Assembly: GCA_936450465.1 (NCBI GenBank)
Contig: OW388300.1
Location: forward strand, 17,807,266 to 17,871,265
Source: Gibbula magus
Lineage: Eukaryota; Mollusca; Gastropoda; Trochida; Trochidae
DNA: 64,000 bases
Direction of reading: 5' to 3'
Below the pieces are notes generated by a model. It was not told the DNA's origin, ran no database searches, and saw only the letters and a program-made list of their open reading frames with translations. Positions 48,795-59,493 of this stretch are shown here, in pieces. The position numbers and the translations under genes were made by a program. Numbering within the stretch: position 1 is the stretch's first letter; the number at the start of each line of letters is the position of its first letter.

Positions 48795-49185
48795 ACACAA
48801 TCGTGGTGAGATCACTCATTAGATAACAATGAGTTGGTTACATACATATTTGATACCACCGCGTGCCGCCGTAACGTCATAATCAGTGCATGACGTCATA
48901 GTCGTTTTTGGTTGACGTCACAATGTAAGCCACGCGACTGCAATAGTGGCGACCTATTTGCACGTGAACATCACTAACAACGATTTTCTTTTAATTCAGC
49001 GCTATTTACATCATTGAGTAATAAATAAAATACTAAACTCTGTCCCGTTTGATAACATGTTTATGAAACTCGTGAATGGCAACGGTATTTTACTTGCTCG
49101 TTAAAATACCAAACCATTCACTCGTTTCATAAACATGTTATCAAACGCGACATCGTTTACTATTCTATATATAGTAATAAGTAAA
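48795..49185. repeat. CRE-pair module plus hairpin, copy P3 (best preserved)
   Basis: 48795-48985 closely matches 15195-15390 and holds TGACGTCA at 48891-48898 and 48913-48920, again 22 bp apart. 49030-49170 is a long imperfect palindrome: CCCGTTTGATAACATGTTTA pairs with TAAACATGTTATCAAACG, and GGTATTTTAC with GTTAAAATACC. It is preceded by GAGTAATAAATAAAATACTA, also found next to P1 in reverse. Confidence 0.8.
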
Positions 49186-50208
49186 ATAGATTTACACAGT
49201 CGACAAAAAGAACAGGTTGATATGGGATAACACTATTGGGAACATTGCAATTTTTTTAAAGGTTTCAGTGGCGGTAAGCTGTTTGGACAATCAGTGCTGG
49301 CGACAATTGCTTCAGTACAAGCAGGTGTAATCTCATCATCCAATGGACTTGTTCGGTAAAGGTAAAACAACATTGTTTGTTCAAATGCAGATAGTGTGGT
49401 CCCAAATATAAAATTGTTGCGAACACTAACACTACTTGAACATTTCCGACAATATATCATGTACCCAAATTATATATTTAAATCAGTTCTTTAAACATAA
49501 TTAAAAATGACAGAAGTTACAGAACAACAAAATAAAGTTGTCCCATTGGACAACAGGATAAGGAAAACATGTTTCTATTAATCAATTAAGATATTGTAAA
49601 AACACACAATTCTAATCAATATTCTACGGCTTTTTTTATCTAATACGATTGGGTCACAAAATGTTGTGTGTAATCAAGGGATATAAGAGAGGGACTTCGT
49701 TTTAAATAGTTATTGTTTACTGTATCATGATGTAAATTAACTTTTCAGATTAACTTAATAATGTACCTATATATTTAATATAAATTTACACACTTGGTAC
49801 ACATTTCACATTTGATGAAAACAGTTGCGGCAAATTCACTGATTGTTTTGTCATGTTTTTAAGGAAACGATCAACAAACACTGCTTTTTTATCATCTTTT
49901 TAACTCCTCAATCATGCTAAACTTTCACATTAAAATCATTTCTTGTCCAACACCGAAAGGTTATTCAATCATTTGACAGCAGGTTAAATATGACAGCTAT
50001 TCTAGTGTCTATCCAGGCACAGCTGAAACATGTATTAAATTCGGATTAATGAATAAAACCCACGTGTTCAAGTGAAACTAAATCGTTGAGAGGACATATT
50101 AAATGTAATGATTATTGGAACAAGAAATGTCACTAATGTTAAAGTACATTTTCAGTATTTAAATCTGAGTGTACTGATTATATTATGATTGTTATCATAG
50201 ACTATATT

Positions 50209-50210
<2 letters not shown>
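49186..50210. other. Intergenic
   Basis: Only a 75-codon minus frame (49460-49233) deserves mention: it begins with a CRKC...SVRNNFIFG stretch faintly reminiscent of ISXO2/Merlin zinc-ribbon regions. It is too short and unsupported to call. Confidence 0.4.
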
Positions 50211-50240
<30 letters not shown>

Positions 50241-50330
50241 TATTTTATTACAGTATAAGGCCTCGGGCCTAAAATACAGTATTGAATTCGATTGATAATA
50301 TTATTGCATGCATTAATTTTATTTTATAGT

Positions 50331-51045
50331 TCATGGGTTTTCACGACGTGCTTGGAACACTTTGTAGAGGAACACAGCGATGGCTTGGATTGTCTCTTTT
50401 TCAGCGGATTGCATGAGTTGACTGAATTTAAGTAATGTTGGATTTTCATAGAAATATTTCTTTATATACATTTTTCGAAAGTCATTATACTTAGTACAGC
50501 ACAGGAGAACATGGTATTCGTCTTCGATGAACTTTTCGATGCATTTTCAGTAGAGCATTTTTCACAGATTGTTTGGCTGCGGGGTATATTTTTATGACGT
50601 CCGGATTCAATCAATAGGTTAAAGTTGTTACAACGAAATTTAGCGATGTATTTAATAAGATGAGGTTGGATGTCACATGTTAGATACTTTTCAACATCAA
50701 GGAGGGATTTAAAGAGCTTATAGTTGCAACATTTAGTGTTGTCATGTAATGATGAATGCCAGTCTTGAACCAGATTATCTTTAAGTCGCTGTTTGAATTG
50801 AGATACAAATCGATCGATGTTTCCTACTTCATGTTGAATCCATACATGTCCAAATCCCAGTTTGTAGAGAATATTCTTAATCTCCGTGGCCCACGTATGC
50901 CTTCCTGTATCTGTAATATATTTAATCATGCTGTAAGATTGATAGGGGAGTCTTGACGTATCCATATGAATAAGTCGTAACCAGAAATTTATAGATTTTG
51001 TCATATAGGTTAGCTGTAAATGAGTTCTGCCACATTCTCCAAGTG
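50331..51045 (-). pseudogene. LINE ORF2 C-terminal region, one frameshift
   Basis: The first frame runs from GECGRTHLQLTYMTKSINFW through HTWATEIKNILYKLGFGHVW to TICEKCSTEN. A shift near 50550 moves the continuation (EKFIEDEYHVLLCCTKYNDF, then YENPTLLKFSQLM) to another frame, ending at a TGA at 50331-50333. The layout of a CxxC followed by H...CC is typical of the zinc-like C-terminus of these LINEs. Upstream amino acids from 51079 to 51046 are encoded by CA-repeat sequence and are not part of the family. Confidence 0.75.
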
Positions 51046-51109
51046 CCATACACACACGTGCGCACACATGTACAAACAATCACACACAGTCATAAGGTTT
51101 TGATTATGT

Positions 51110-51600
51110 ACACGTGATTCTAAATGACGATTTACAACATTATAGAAACTTAAAATCACGTTTCAAGTCAATATATAGTGAAAACAAGGGGCTGTATGTT
51201 GAACCCCTTCTTGTTTACATTCTATATCAATGAATTAGTTGCAGAGATGGGAAATTCACAATGCAGAGGAATATTAAAATATGCTCCAAATATGCTACAC
51301 ACAGATGACGCCACAAGGTTAGATTTCAGCAGCATATACATATATTAAGTGATCTTATTGACAGATGGGGTCAAATACAAACAAATCACAGCTAGATGTG
51401 TTTTGAAATGGTATTATGGCAAATAATGGCATATCAAAGTAACCGTGTCTCTCATAACAAAAACTTAGGACTTATTTTCACACTGAAAGCCGTCTGGACA
51501 AAAGTCATTTCAACGTTGGTGCAAATTCAGAAAAAAAACAAGGCACTGTTCTTTGATATTATTAACACTCAGATAGGAGAATGCTTATGAAATATCAACA
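51110..51600 (+). pseudogene. Inverted LINE RT fragment
   Basis: The open stretch 51175-51345 reads RT block CMLNPFLFTFYINELV, then GNSQCRGILKYAPNMLHTDD (the DD is the motif C remnant), then a stop. A later frame (51396-51590) contains SHNKNLGLIF and KNKALFFDIINTQIGE. Multiple stops and frameshifts are present. Opposite orientation to 50331-51045. Confidence 0.6.
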
Positions 51601-51640
51601 CATATTTTTGGAACACCCTTCATTGAAGGGGATATTACAA

Positions 51641-52084
51641 CACATATTGACAATTAAATAACATAGCTTCTTGATGAGCTGACAGTTGAAATGTGGATAA
51701 TAAAGAAGTGCATGATGTATCTGGATATACTATTTCAAATAAGGTTTTATGTCATAAACATTGCAATATGGATACAAATACTTTGTTCGATGTTTCTCTG
51801 CTGTCACACATTTTCAAATGATGTCATGATTACTATGAATATTGGTGAGATTTGAAATGTTATGTCTTGGTAACAGTATAACTTCCAGAGCCATGAAGTA
51901 TGTTTTGATAGACCTCTGTACCAGAAACATGTATACTAGTGCACGGTGAAGGAATCACCAGTAAAATCTGTGTATCAAATTGTATGGGGACATGTAGAAT
52001 TATCTTGGCATGTTATCAGAAACATTTTGATAGAGGGGTCATTTACAATTGTACTGCACTTTGCATCATAGACATACCAAAAAT
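51641..52084. other. Intergenic, no feature seen
   Basis: AT-rich spacer between the inverted LINE and the GTCCGTC-type repeat. Confidence 0.5.
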
Positions 52085-52686
52085 AGAGCTCATCAGGATT
52101 TCATTTATGTACCATCTAAGGTTAAATATATAAGTTATCTCAAGTAATACATTGTTTACAAGCAAAAGATAGGTTCTTAGATCATGACCCCTGTGACCTA
52201 GATTGGGGTCACAGAGTCACCAAATCTACAATTTAGAATTCCTATTTCAAAGGACTCTGCACAGCTTTCTAGACAAAAGAATATGAACATAGGTTATTAA
52301 AGTTGTGACCCCTGTGACCCAATTTGGGGTCATGGGGTCAACAAATCTACAATTGAGAATCCCAATTGGCCAAGGAGTCTGCACACAACTTTTCAGCTCT
52401 CTAGACCTATTGGAACTGGAGAAGAAGATGAAAATAGGTGTTTAAGGTTGTGACCCCTGTGACACCATTTGGGGTCCCGGGGTCACGAAATCTACAATTT
52501 AGAATCCCCATTAGCCAAGGAGTCTGTACATCAAATTTCAGATCTCTAGAGTCATTGGTTCTGGAGAAGAAGTCGAAAATGCGAAGAGTTTACAGACGGA
52601 TGGGCGGACGGACGGACGGACGGACGGACGCCGGGCGACATGCCATGCCATAAGCCCATTGGGCCTTTCAGGCCTGATGAGCTAAA
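52085..52686 (-). mobile_element. GTCCGTC-type dispersed repeat, reverse copy
   Basis: The inverse of 41157-41670: TAGAGCTCATCAGGATT at the low end and GGCCTGATGAGCTAAAAATG at the high end, with (GGAC)n near 52608-52630. It retains three internal units of about 110 bp carrying GACCCCTGTGACC and GGTCA...AATCTACAATT phrases, against about two in the forward copy. Confidence 0.8.
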
Positions 52687-52997
52687 AATGAAACTGCTTG
52701 CTACGTGTTATTGATGAATAATGTATCTCGAAAGCAGAGAGCATTTAATTTTCTATTCTGGTGCAAACGGAAAGGCTACCAAAAATAAGAATATAAACAC
52801 TGATAACTATATATTCATTATATCATAACATTGTTTAAATAATGTCAACAAACAGTTAGTTGCACTGTGATTATTTGAATTCGATGGTCATTATCATGTG
52901 TTACGTCTTTTTTATATTAGAATTTGACCAAGTTAAACTCGAGACATTAACAATCTGGATTTACTGCAACAAGTCCTGTTGTCGAAGCTTAACTCTA

Positions 52998-53233
52998 ATA
53001 CCCCCATTTCACTGAGCTTCCAAAAGTCTTCACGACTATTCCCGACTTTTCAAAAATTCACTCCCAACAAAATGTTATCTCCCGACTCTTAAAGACTCTT
53101 AGAGACTCATATAAGCTACAAGGCAACTAAAGGGGACTCAGACACGCCTCATTACGAGTCACTGACAACTCACTGACGACCTACTGACTATTTTCAGTTG
53201 GCAACGACTCGTAGCTCAGTTAAATGTGGGTAC
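52998..53233. mobile_element. 236 bp MITE with GACTC-rich interior
   Basis: The inverted termini are ATACCCCCATTTCACTGAGCT (left) and, complemented, GTACCCACATTTAACTGAGC (right): three mismatches over 21 bp. The interior is studded with CGACT/GACTC phrases (at least a dozen). The TSD is unclear (CTA is possible). No ORF. Confidence 0.7.
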
Positions 53234-54143
53234 TAGATATAACATTCTAATAAGGAATCAACGATGTTACAAACTATTATTTGCTGTTACAACCATTATG
53301 TTTTCTTCGTCTATTGGTGATATGTACCATGCAGGTTTATTGTTGACAGATTTTCCCTCACAAGTTTATTTGATTAAAGGAATTTTTCGCCTTTTGTATT
53401 GTCTATAATTCAGTGTGGAAATAAGCAAGTGATTAAGCATCTATCTAACCAGGATGCACTCGAGTATTTTAAAGTATTTCAGTGGGTAGGCATCGCCATC
53501 ATTGTCAGAAATACTTTTGTGTAACTTAACATATTTTTCTATAATATATTGTTTTACTACTGAGAGTTTTATCACACAGCATACATCACCACTGCTTAAA
53601 ATGATCAATGCCTCTGCTGTCAAGCACGCACATCATCCAGTATTCAACAATAAACATAATATGAATCAGTGATGATATGGGAGGTATATGTTTCGTGTAT
53701 GAATAAGACGCAAAGCAGTATTATGGAGGATTTGATGAACACCTGTTATATGTAGATAACGTATGGAGGGAGCTATGGCTGTATCATGAAGATATGCATG
53801 CATTGCGGAGATAGGAGTAAGTTCCACTGAAAATGACCTTTTCCTTGTGGGACTATTGAATTGAATTGTATGCAATGTATTTCGTTATATCACTGAATAC
53901 ATCATTACCTGAAGTGAAGTATCAACTTCATCATCATATGTTTATCCTTTTCTGCTTCGACTATTGAATTGAAGTACTTTCGTAACATTTCGTTATATTG
54001 TATCCATGGTTTAATGAATAATTTGATAAGTTTGAAAATTTGAGTGCAATGACAATGTAAATGTTGTATAAATGTGTCAATATTTATCTGCTGTTTTAAA
54101 TTTTAACTTTCGTGTTATTATTGATAGTTAAAAAAATCTGTTT
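53234..54143. other. Intergenic, no feature seen
   Basis: Two small minus-strand frames (53623-53441 and 53875-53666) have no motif or splice context. Nothing is called. Confidence 0.45.
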
Positions 54144-54345
54144 ATGCCCCCGAATCAGAGATTCCAGGGGTATATTGTTTTTCACATGTCCGTCTGTCTG
54201 TCCGTCTGTCTGTGTGTTTGTCAACACAATCTTTAACCATGACCATAACTTGCTCAGAGCTAGGGCTTTCATACTTGACCTTGCCGCAGTAGACATCTTC
54301 AGAAAACTCTAACCGTTGCCATAACTTTGGTATATCCGGGGGCAT
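54144..54345. mobile_element. 202 bp GTCTGTC repeat with ATGCCCCCG ends
   Basis: Inverted ends ATGCCCCCG at 54144 and CCGGGGGCAT at 54336-54345. An internal GTCCGTCTGTCTGTCCG stretch is followed by AACCATGACCATAACTTG. It resembles the other GTCCGTC-bearing repeats here in plan but not in sequence. The overlapping frames are by-products. Confidence 0.7.
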
Positions 54346-55174
54346 CCGTGTTTAACAAACACATCTTGTTCATTTTGTCCATTATTGAATCGCCACTACT
54401 AATTGCCTTAATTCCGATTTATATGGTTCATGTTAATCTTGTCTTAGGATGCTTTGAATATGAATGTGCCCGTACACATACATCATACGCCTACAAAAAA
54501 CTTAACCATTGCTCTTTGTGTACTCGTCATTCAAACCGATTTTACAGATAGATTTTCCTTTTCTTCACTTGATATCCTATATCCTAGTATATCCTATAAT
54601 AAACTAGATAATGCAAATATTGATATTTTCATAATGTCATTTTATATTAAAACTGTTACCCAGTTTCAAGAAGATATAAACGTATTTAATGCTGCATTAG
54701 AGAGAAAATTTATGTAATATTATTTTTATTTTAATTTGTAGTTTTGTTAAGTGATATCTAGATAGAGTGGATACATGAAAATGTATCATAATCTCTGTTA
54801 ATGATTTATGGCATATCAAATACTTACCCCTCCATATATGCTGTTACACTAGTAGTTGTAACATATATAGGCATAACAGTCTAGAATTACTTAGCATTTA
54901 AATAGTGAACACATGCAATATTTCATGTTCCATCTGAAATCGTTCCACAAAAGTTGTTTACACATGAATGACAAATTCTGAATTATTACTCATTATTACC
55001 AGTCATTTATAATTATTTATAATTACTACCAGTTATAAATCAGATGAAATCACGCCTAATTTATTTCATCTGTTACATGAAAACAAAATTCCTGTGAAAA
55101 ATCACTAATAAATTTCGTTTGAAAGATTAATACATATTTTAATTTAGATTTCTCGAAGTTGTAACGATGCTTAA
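54346..55174. other. Intergenic, no feature seen
   Basis: AT-rich. The 87-codon frame at 54454-54717 has no recognisable motif. Confidence 0.45.
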
Positions 55175-56600
55175 GTCAAGAACGTTTTACACATTGGTAA
55201 AGTGAATGTTTGAAATTTTGTGACAACATATCTGGAAACTGTTGAGGAATTAATTCAGTTGCTTGGATTTGTACTTTCTTTGTGAAACATATTGTTGTTG
55301 TCTAACGTAAGATTGCATTCATTTACTTTTGATATTACCATATGATGTAATGTAAATTTATCCCTGCATATATTCCAAGATCTAATAGTTTCTCCGACAA
55401 GGCATACATGTTGACAGTTCCAGGAATAAACATTTACCAGGTCAGACACTTTATACATAGAACTGAACTTCAAAGGAACCATTGGCTGGTATTGAGAGGT
55501 ATCAATGACCTCAGGTTCTAGTACACAGTCTGAGTTCTCCTCTGAAGATACTTGCACTAGACAGCTGGAATAAATATTTCCAAAGCAGATGCATTGTAAT
55601 ATCTGGTTATCTCATGGGAAGTGTGAACACATTGTATTAGTCTACGAATATATCTGACCAGACGGAATTGAGTGAAAGGTAATATTACGAAGAAAGAAAA
55701 TATAAACAGAAGTCATGTAGGCTGATATAGTACCAGTGTTTGTGTCGTTTACGAAACAACACTGAATAACAGAACAGTCTGGTACCATATGTAGAATTGC
55801 AATTAAACATTGAAGGGTTCACATTTACCAGAGAAAGCTACTCAGACATACGGGACTGATTGGGACTAGAATTTAACTTTCCTTCCCCCTTGATTGTTGT
55901 AGTAGTGTCATAATCATTAGATAACAAACACGGTAAACACTTATATCTGATTCAAATATTATTGAAGAATGTGTAATAAATACATTTTTTCAAAAATAAA
56001 TCTAAGCAAATCTGGATAATGTATACAATATTTTACCAAACTCCGACCTTGATATGAAGGAGTTTTTTTGCCTATTAACATCCCAAATCAGGTGATGAAT
56101 AGTTCATGAACAATAAAATAACCGCAGTTAAACTACTAGAAGTCATATGTCATGTATTATCAAAAAGCATGCTATCTGATGATTACTTTACCAACGAAAA
56201 TGAAATACTGTCCAAACCATGAAACCATGAAATAGTATCAATATCAAAACTATTCACCCCAGAATCACATTTAAAGTACCAATATTCTAATTCATTACGA
56301 CAAATAATTATGTCTTGTTTATTCATGCAATTTGATTTTTATGGAGCTTTCTATATGTTCTGAACTGTGTGCCAACATTAACCAATATTGAACAAATTTT
56401 ATTCACTAAGTCGTAAATTGAAACTCACGCAAAAATTAGTTTTGAAAAAAATGCAATAATCAAGTAATAGTCAAACCGAATTATATAAAGAATATATGGA
56501 AAAGAAACTAAACAGATTATTGCAGTCATCATTTTGTCCACTCCAAATATGTTCAAAGACTTTTCGTGGTGTCAGAACTTCAGGAACACCATGCAGCAAC
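55175..56600. repeat. Diverged duplication, copy 2 (paired with 30478-32400)
   Basis: Same order as 30478-32400 but without the SINE at 31827-32239. The minus-strand 100-codon frame (55557-55255) is not open in the other copy, so it is not called. Confidence 0.8.
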
Positions 56601-56984
56601 ATCTCCACATGCTGTCAGAGAGTTATAATTGTCATACGACCTATTTATCAAATGGCTTCGTTGTACAGTTTAAATGATATTATAATCAGTTTTTAATTGC
56701 AAATGATTTTACAGTTGGTGTGATATGAATTTGTTATCACTGCTATTGTTTTCTTTCATGAGGCGTACAGATAAATAAGTTAAATTTATTATTTTTCTTA
56801 ATTGGAATAGGACTGGTAACTAATTACTTAATCATAGTCTTAGATTCAGAAACTAACCCCATTGTGTTTGAAGCATGCAAACTATGCTAACTCGTTCGAG
56901 ATGTGTTTATAACAGGGAACTTCTAACAAAATGTCTAGTACAATTATAATGAATTCAATATTGATCACACTCTCAATGGTATAT
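56601..56984. other. Short linker between duplicated blocks
   Basis: About 0.4 kb separates the two duplicated blocks here, whereas 9.5 kb separates them in the other copy (32.4-41.9 kb). The L2-like LINE, the 5.9 kb element and the GTCCGTC repeat are all absent here. Confidence 0.6.
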
Positions 56985-59249
56985 CTACGGATAATGTTAA
57001 CACAATTTGCAACGATAAGTTTCGGAAATTAGTGTATGTTCATTACAATGGCTAGAAAGACATACAACATACACAATGCTTATCACTCTCTTCTAGAACC
57101 GATGTTCTATTCATCCAGAAAAAGACATTCAATTTCCTCTAGCGTCCGTTACCGTCTTTGTGGTGATTGATGAATGTGTTATTATGTTCAGGGTAAATGT
57201 TATCAGTTTATCTGATCCCTGTTTTATGGTGTCGTGAAAGTAGAAGTAAAAAGGACGTGCTAGGATCAATGATGGATATGATATGGTGGACAATCAATCT
57301 GTGTTGCTGGAACATCTCCTCGCAGGAAAAGTTAACCGAGTTTAACTGAAAGGCCGTAGAGACATTACAAAACTGTCATTGTTTTTAACCCTTGGTAATG
57401 TCAAACGCTACCCCGAGAATTAACATTCAAAAGGGACGAAGTCATGAATCAGGCTTAACCTATTACATTTAAACAATATGTGTGCTTCTCTTAAATAATG
57501 AGATGTAACATGCAGTAAAGAATAAAAAGCTTTGACAGATATTTTGTCACTCAGTTCTACGGTTTTACAAATGACGCAAACTTTGAGATGAAGGTGTTTA
57601 CTTACTTGAGATAAAATAACAAGGTGTTCACAAAAACCATCTCTTATATATCAGGATTTTAATTGTATTTCTATCAGAATTCGACACATGTATGCATATC
57701 TTATCACACCTTCATGAAACACAGTCATTATGATGTTTGCATTATGAAAAACTGAAGTACATAAGAATATATACACCTCAGTCGGTTTGATAATGGCTTG
57801 ATAAAATTAAAACATATCTGCAGTAGTTTGAATGAATTACATTGGTGACTGGTTAATTTTAGTTAGAATATCTTTGTTTAATGTAGACAGAGGCAAGAAA
57901 TGAAATTTACACCACTATGACCCCTACCATGTTTAACATTTTGTAAATGTGTGCAGAATGAGGCACACAGAAGATACCTTACCTGTCGATAAACAGTTGT
58001 GTTTCATCCAAAATATTCTTTGAAAATGATATAAACTCAAAATATAATTTGTTCAAAGAAAATTAAAACCCACGTAGAAGTATTCCTTGGCTGGTGACTA
58101 AATGCCTGCACTTTCAAATGTTAGAGAACTGCGAAGTCAAAAAGATTTTAATTGAAAATCATACATATGATAACCAACTGAGGTGTGTACTTTCTTTTGT
58201 ACTTCAAATTATGTACAACATGTAAATTTGCTGTGGAAAAAATAAGTTATTCCTAAATAAAACTTTTTTAACTATGATACACGCTAGCTGTCATGTTTAG
58301 TCGTTTGAGTAGTTTGACATCTCTGTCAATGTCAGATTTATTCATGTATATCATATCACACCTTTCTTTTACACCCTAAACTGTTGAAAGATTAAACTCA
58401 TCATAGGCATTTTTCAATACCGGTGTAAGGAAGTATGTGTGTCACTGCTGTCAAACTAAAACAAGTCCTGTTTTGTTAACACAGTGTTCCATTGTTACAA
58501 TTTCATAACATCTGTTGGGATGTAAAATGGGAGTAGATGTGACCAAAGAATGAAAACCTGCCTGAGGCCATCATTCATTTGGGGTTTGTTTGTTTGTTAA
58601 ATTGAATTATATACTTTCTCTTCAAACAATACATTTTACAAGGATTTTACTTCATTTTCAAAATACTATTGTAAGGATAATGTACTTGCATTTAATATTT
58701 CCGAGTTGTTTGAAGTTCGTTTCATAGCCTGAATAACATTGACACGAGAACAATTCCTATTTGGTCATAATAATCTCTTGCATGTTCTTATCAAGGAACA
58801 CTATTAACAGCATTGATGTAATGGTTACAACGTGTTTATGTAGATACCTTCGTCCAAAATCTTGAAGATGGCATACTCTTCAAAATACAATACAACACTG
58901 AAGAAAGACAGTCAGTACATCTCCTTGTATTCAGAACAAACAAAATGCTCATCTCTCAAGCCCATCGCATGCTACAGATTTGTTTGTCTGTTCTTTTCCT
59001 GAATTATCACATCTAACTTGTAATACATTCAGACAGAGAGGCGCCTTACAGGTACATTTTTGTAGGAATACATGTGGTGAAACTATGTGTTGTTAAATGT
59101 TTCTCAAAAGTCAGAAAGCCCACCAGCGATATCTCTAAACTTTGGGCAGACACTAATCTATCATAAATATGACACTCCTCCTTTTGTGGTATTTATATCA
59201 TATTTGATATGAAATAACATTCTTAATTATATATATTGTTGATACACTC
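56985..59249. repeat. Large diverged duplication, copy 2 (first part)
   Basis: Matches 41925-43530. It contains extra sequence near 57520-58260 with no counterpart in the first copy, and lacks the 144 bp Tc1-type MITE. No conserved coding frame. Confidence 0.8.
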
Positions 59250-59493
59250 TCTCAAAAAGGAAACGCAACCTCTGAAATTAGAAAGTGTTTATATCAATAT
59301 TTAACTTGTTATAACACATGCATTATTACAGATACCACGATGAAATTTGGCATGGTGAAACATATGTCTCTATGGTATAACGTCACCGTCTTACAAGTCT
59401 CTGACAAACACTCGATTCAAACTAGGGGGCGTTTTATTCAGTATCTCGTATGAGCCCCACGAGCTGTAATCACAGCACCGCACCTCCTCCTCT
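59250..59493 (-). mobile_element. Tc1-like transposon end with transposase C-terminus
   Basis: A TA followed by CACTCTCTCAAAAAGGAAACGC forms a typical terminal sequence. About 190 bp inside, the minus strand encodes RRRCGAVITARGAHTRY, the characteristic last residues of a mollusc-type Tc1-like transposase. The remaining transposase and the other terminus are missing: homology ends abruptly at about 59493. The family reading is from recalled sequence. Confidence 0.7.

Larger units (their letters stand above)
50211..51640 (-). mobile_element. LINE fragment with internal (twin-priming) inversion
   Basis: The minus-strand part 51045-50331 is the C-terminal region of an ORF2. It ends shortly before TGTAATAAAATATG and a (TCTG)n tail (plus-strand GACA repeats at about 50211-50240). 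The plus-strand part from about 51110 to 51600 encodes an earlier region of the same kind of protein, including the RT segment GCMLNPFLFTFYINELVAEM and a degraded HTDD. Head-to-head orientation, with the earlier RT segment inverted and placed at the 5' end, is the classic product of twin priming. The junction is CA-rich (51046-51110). Confidence 0.7.

Noticed and set aside
50211..50240. (GACA)n as an independent microsatellite
   Set aside because: It sits at the 3' end of the LINE fragment right after TGTAATAAAATATG and is better explained as the LINE tail.
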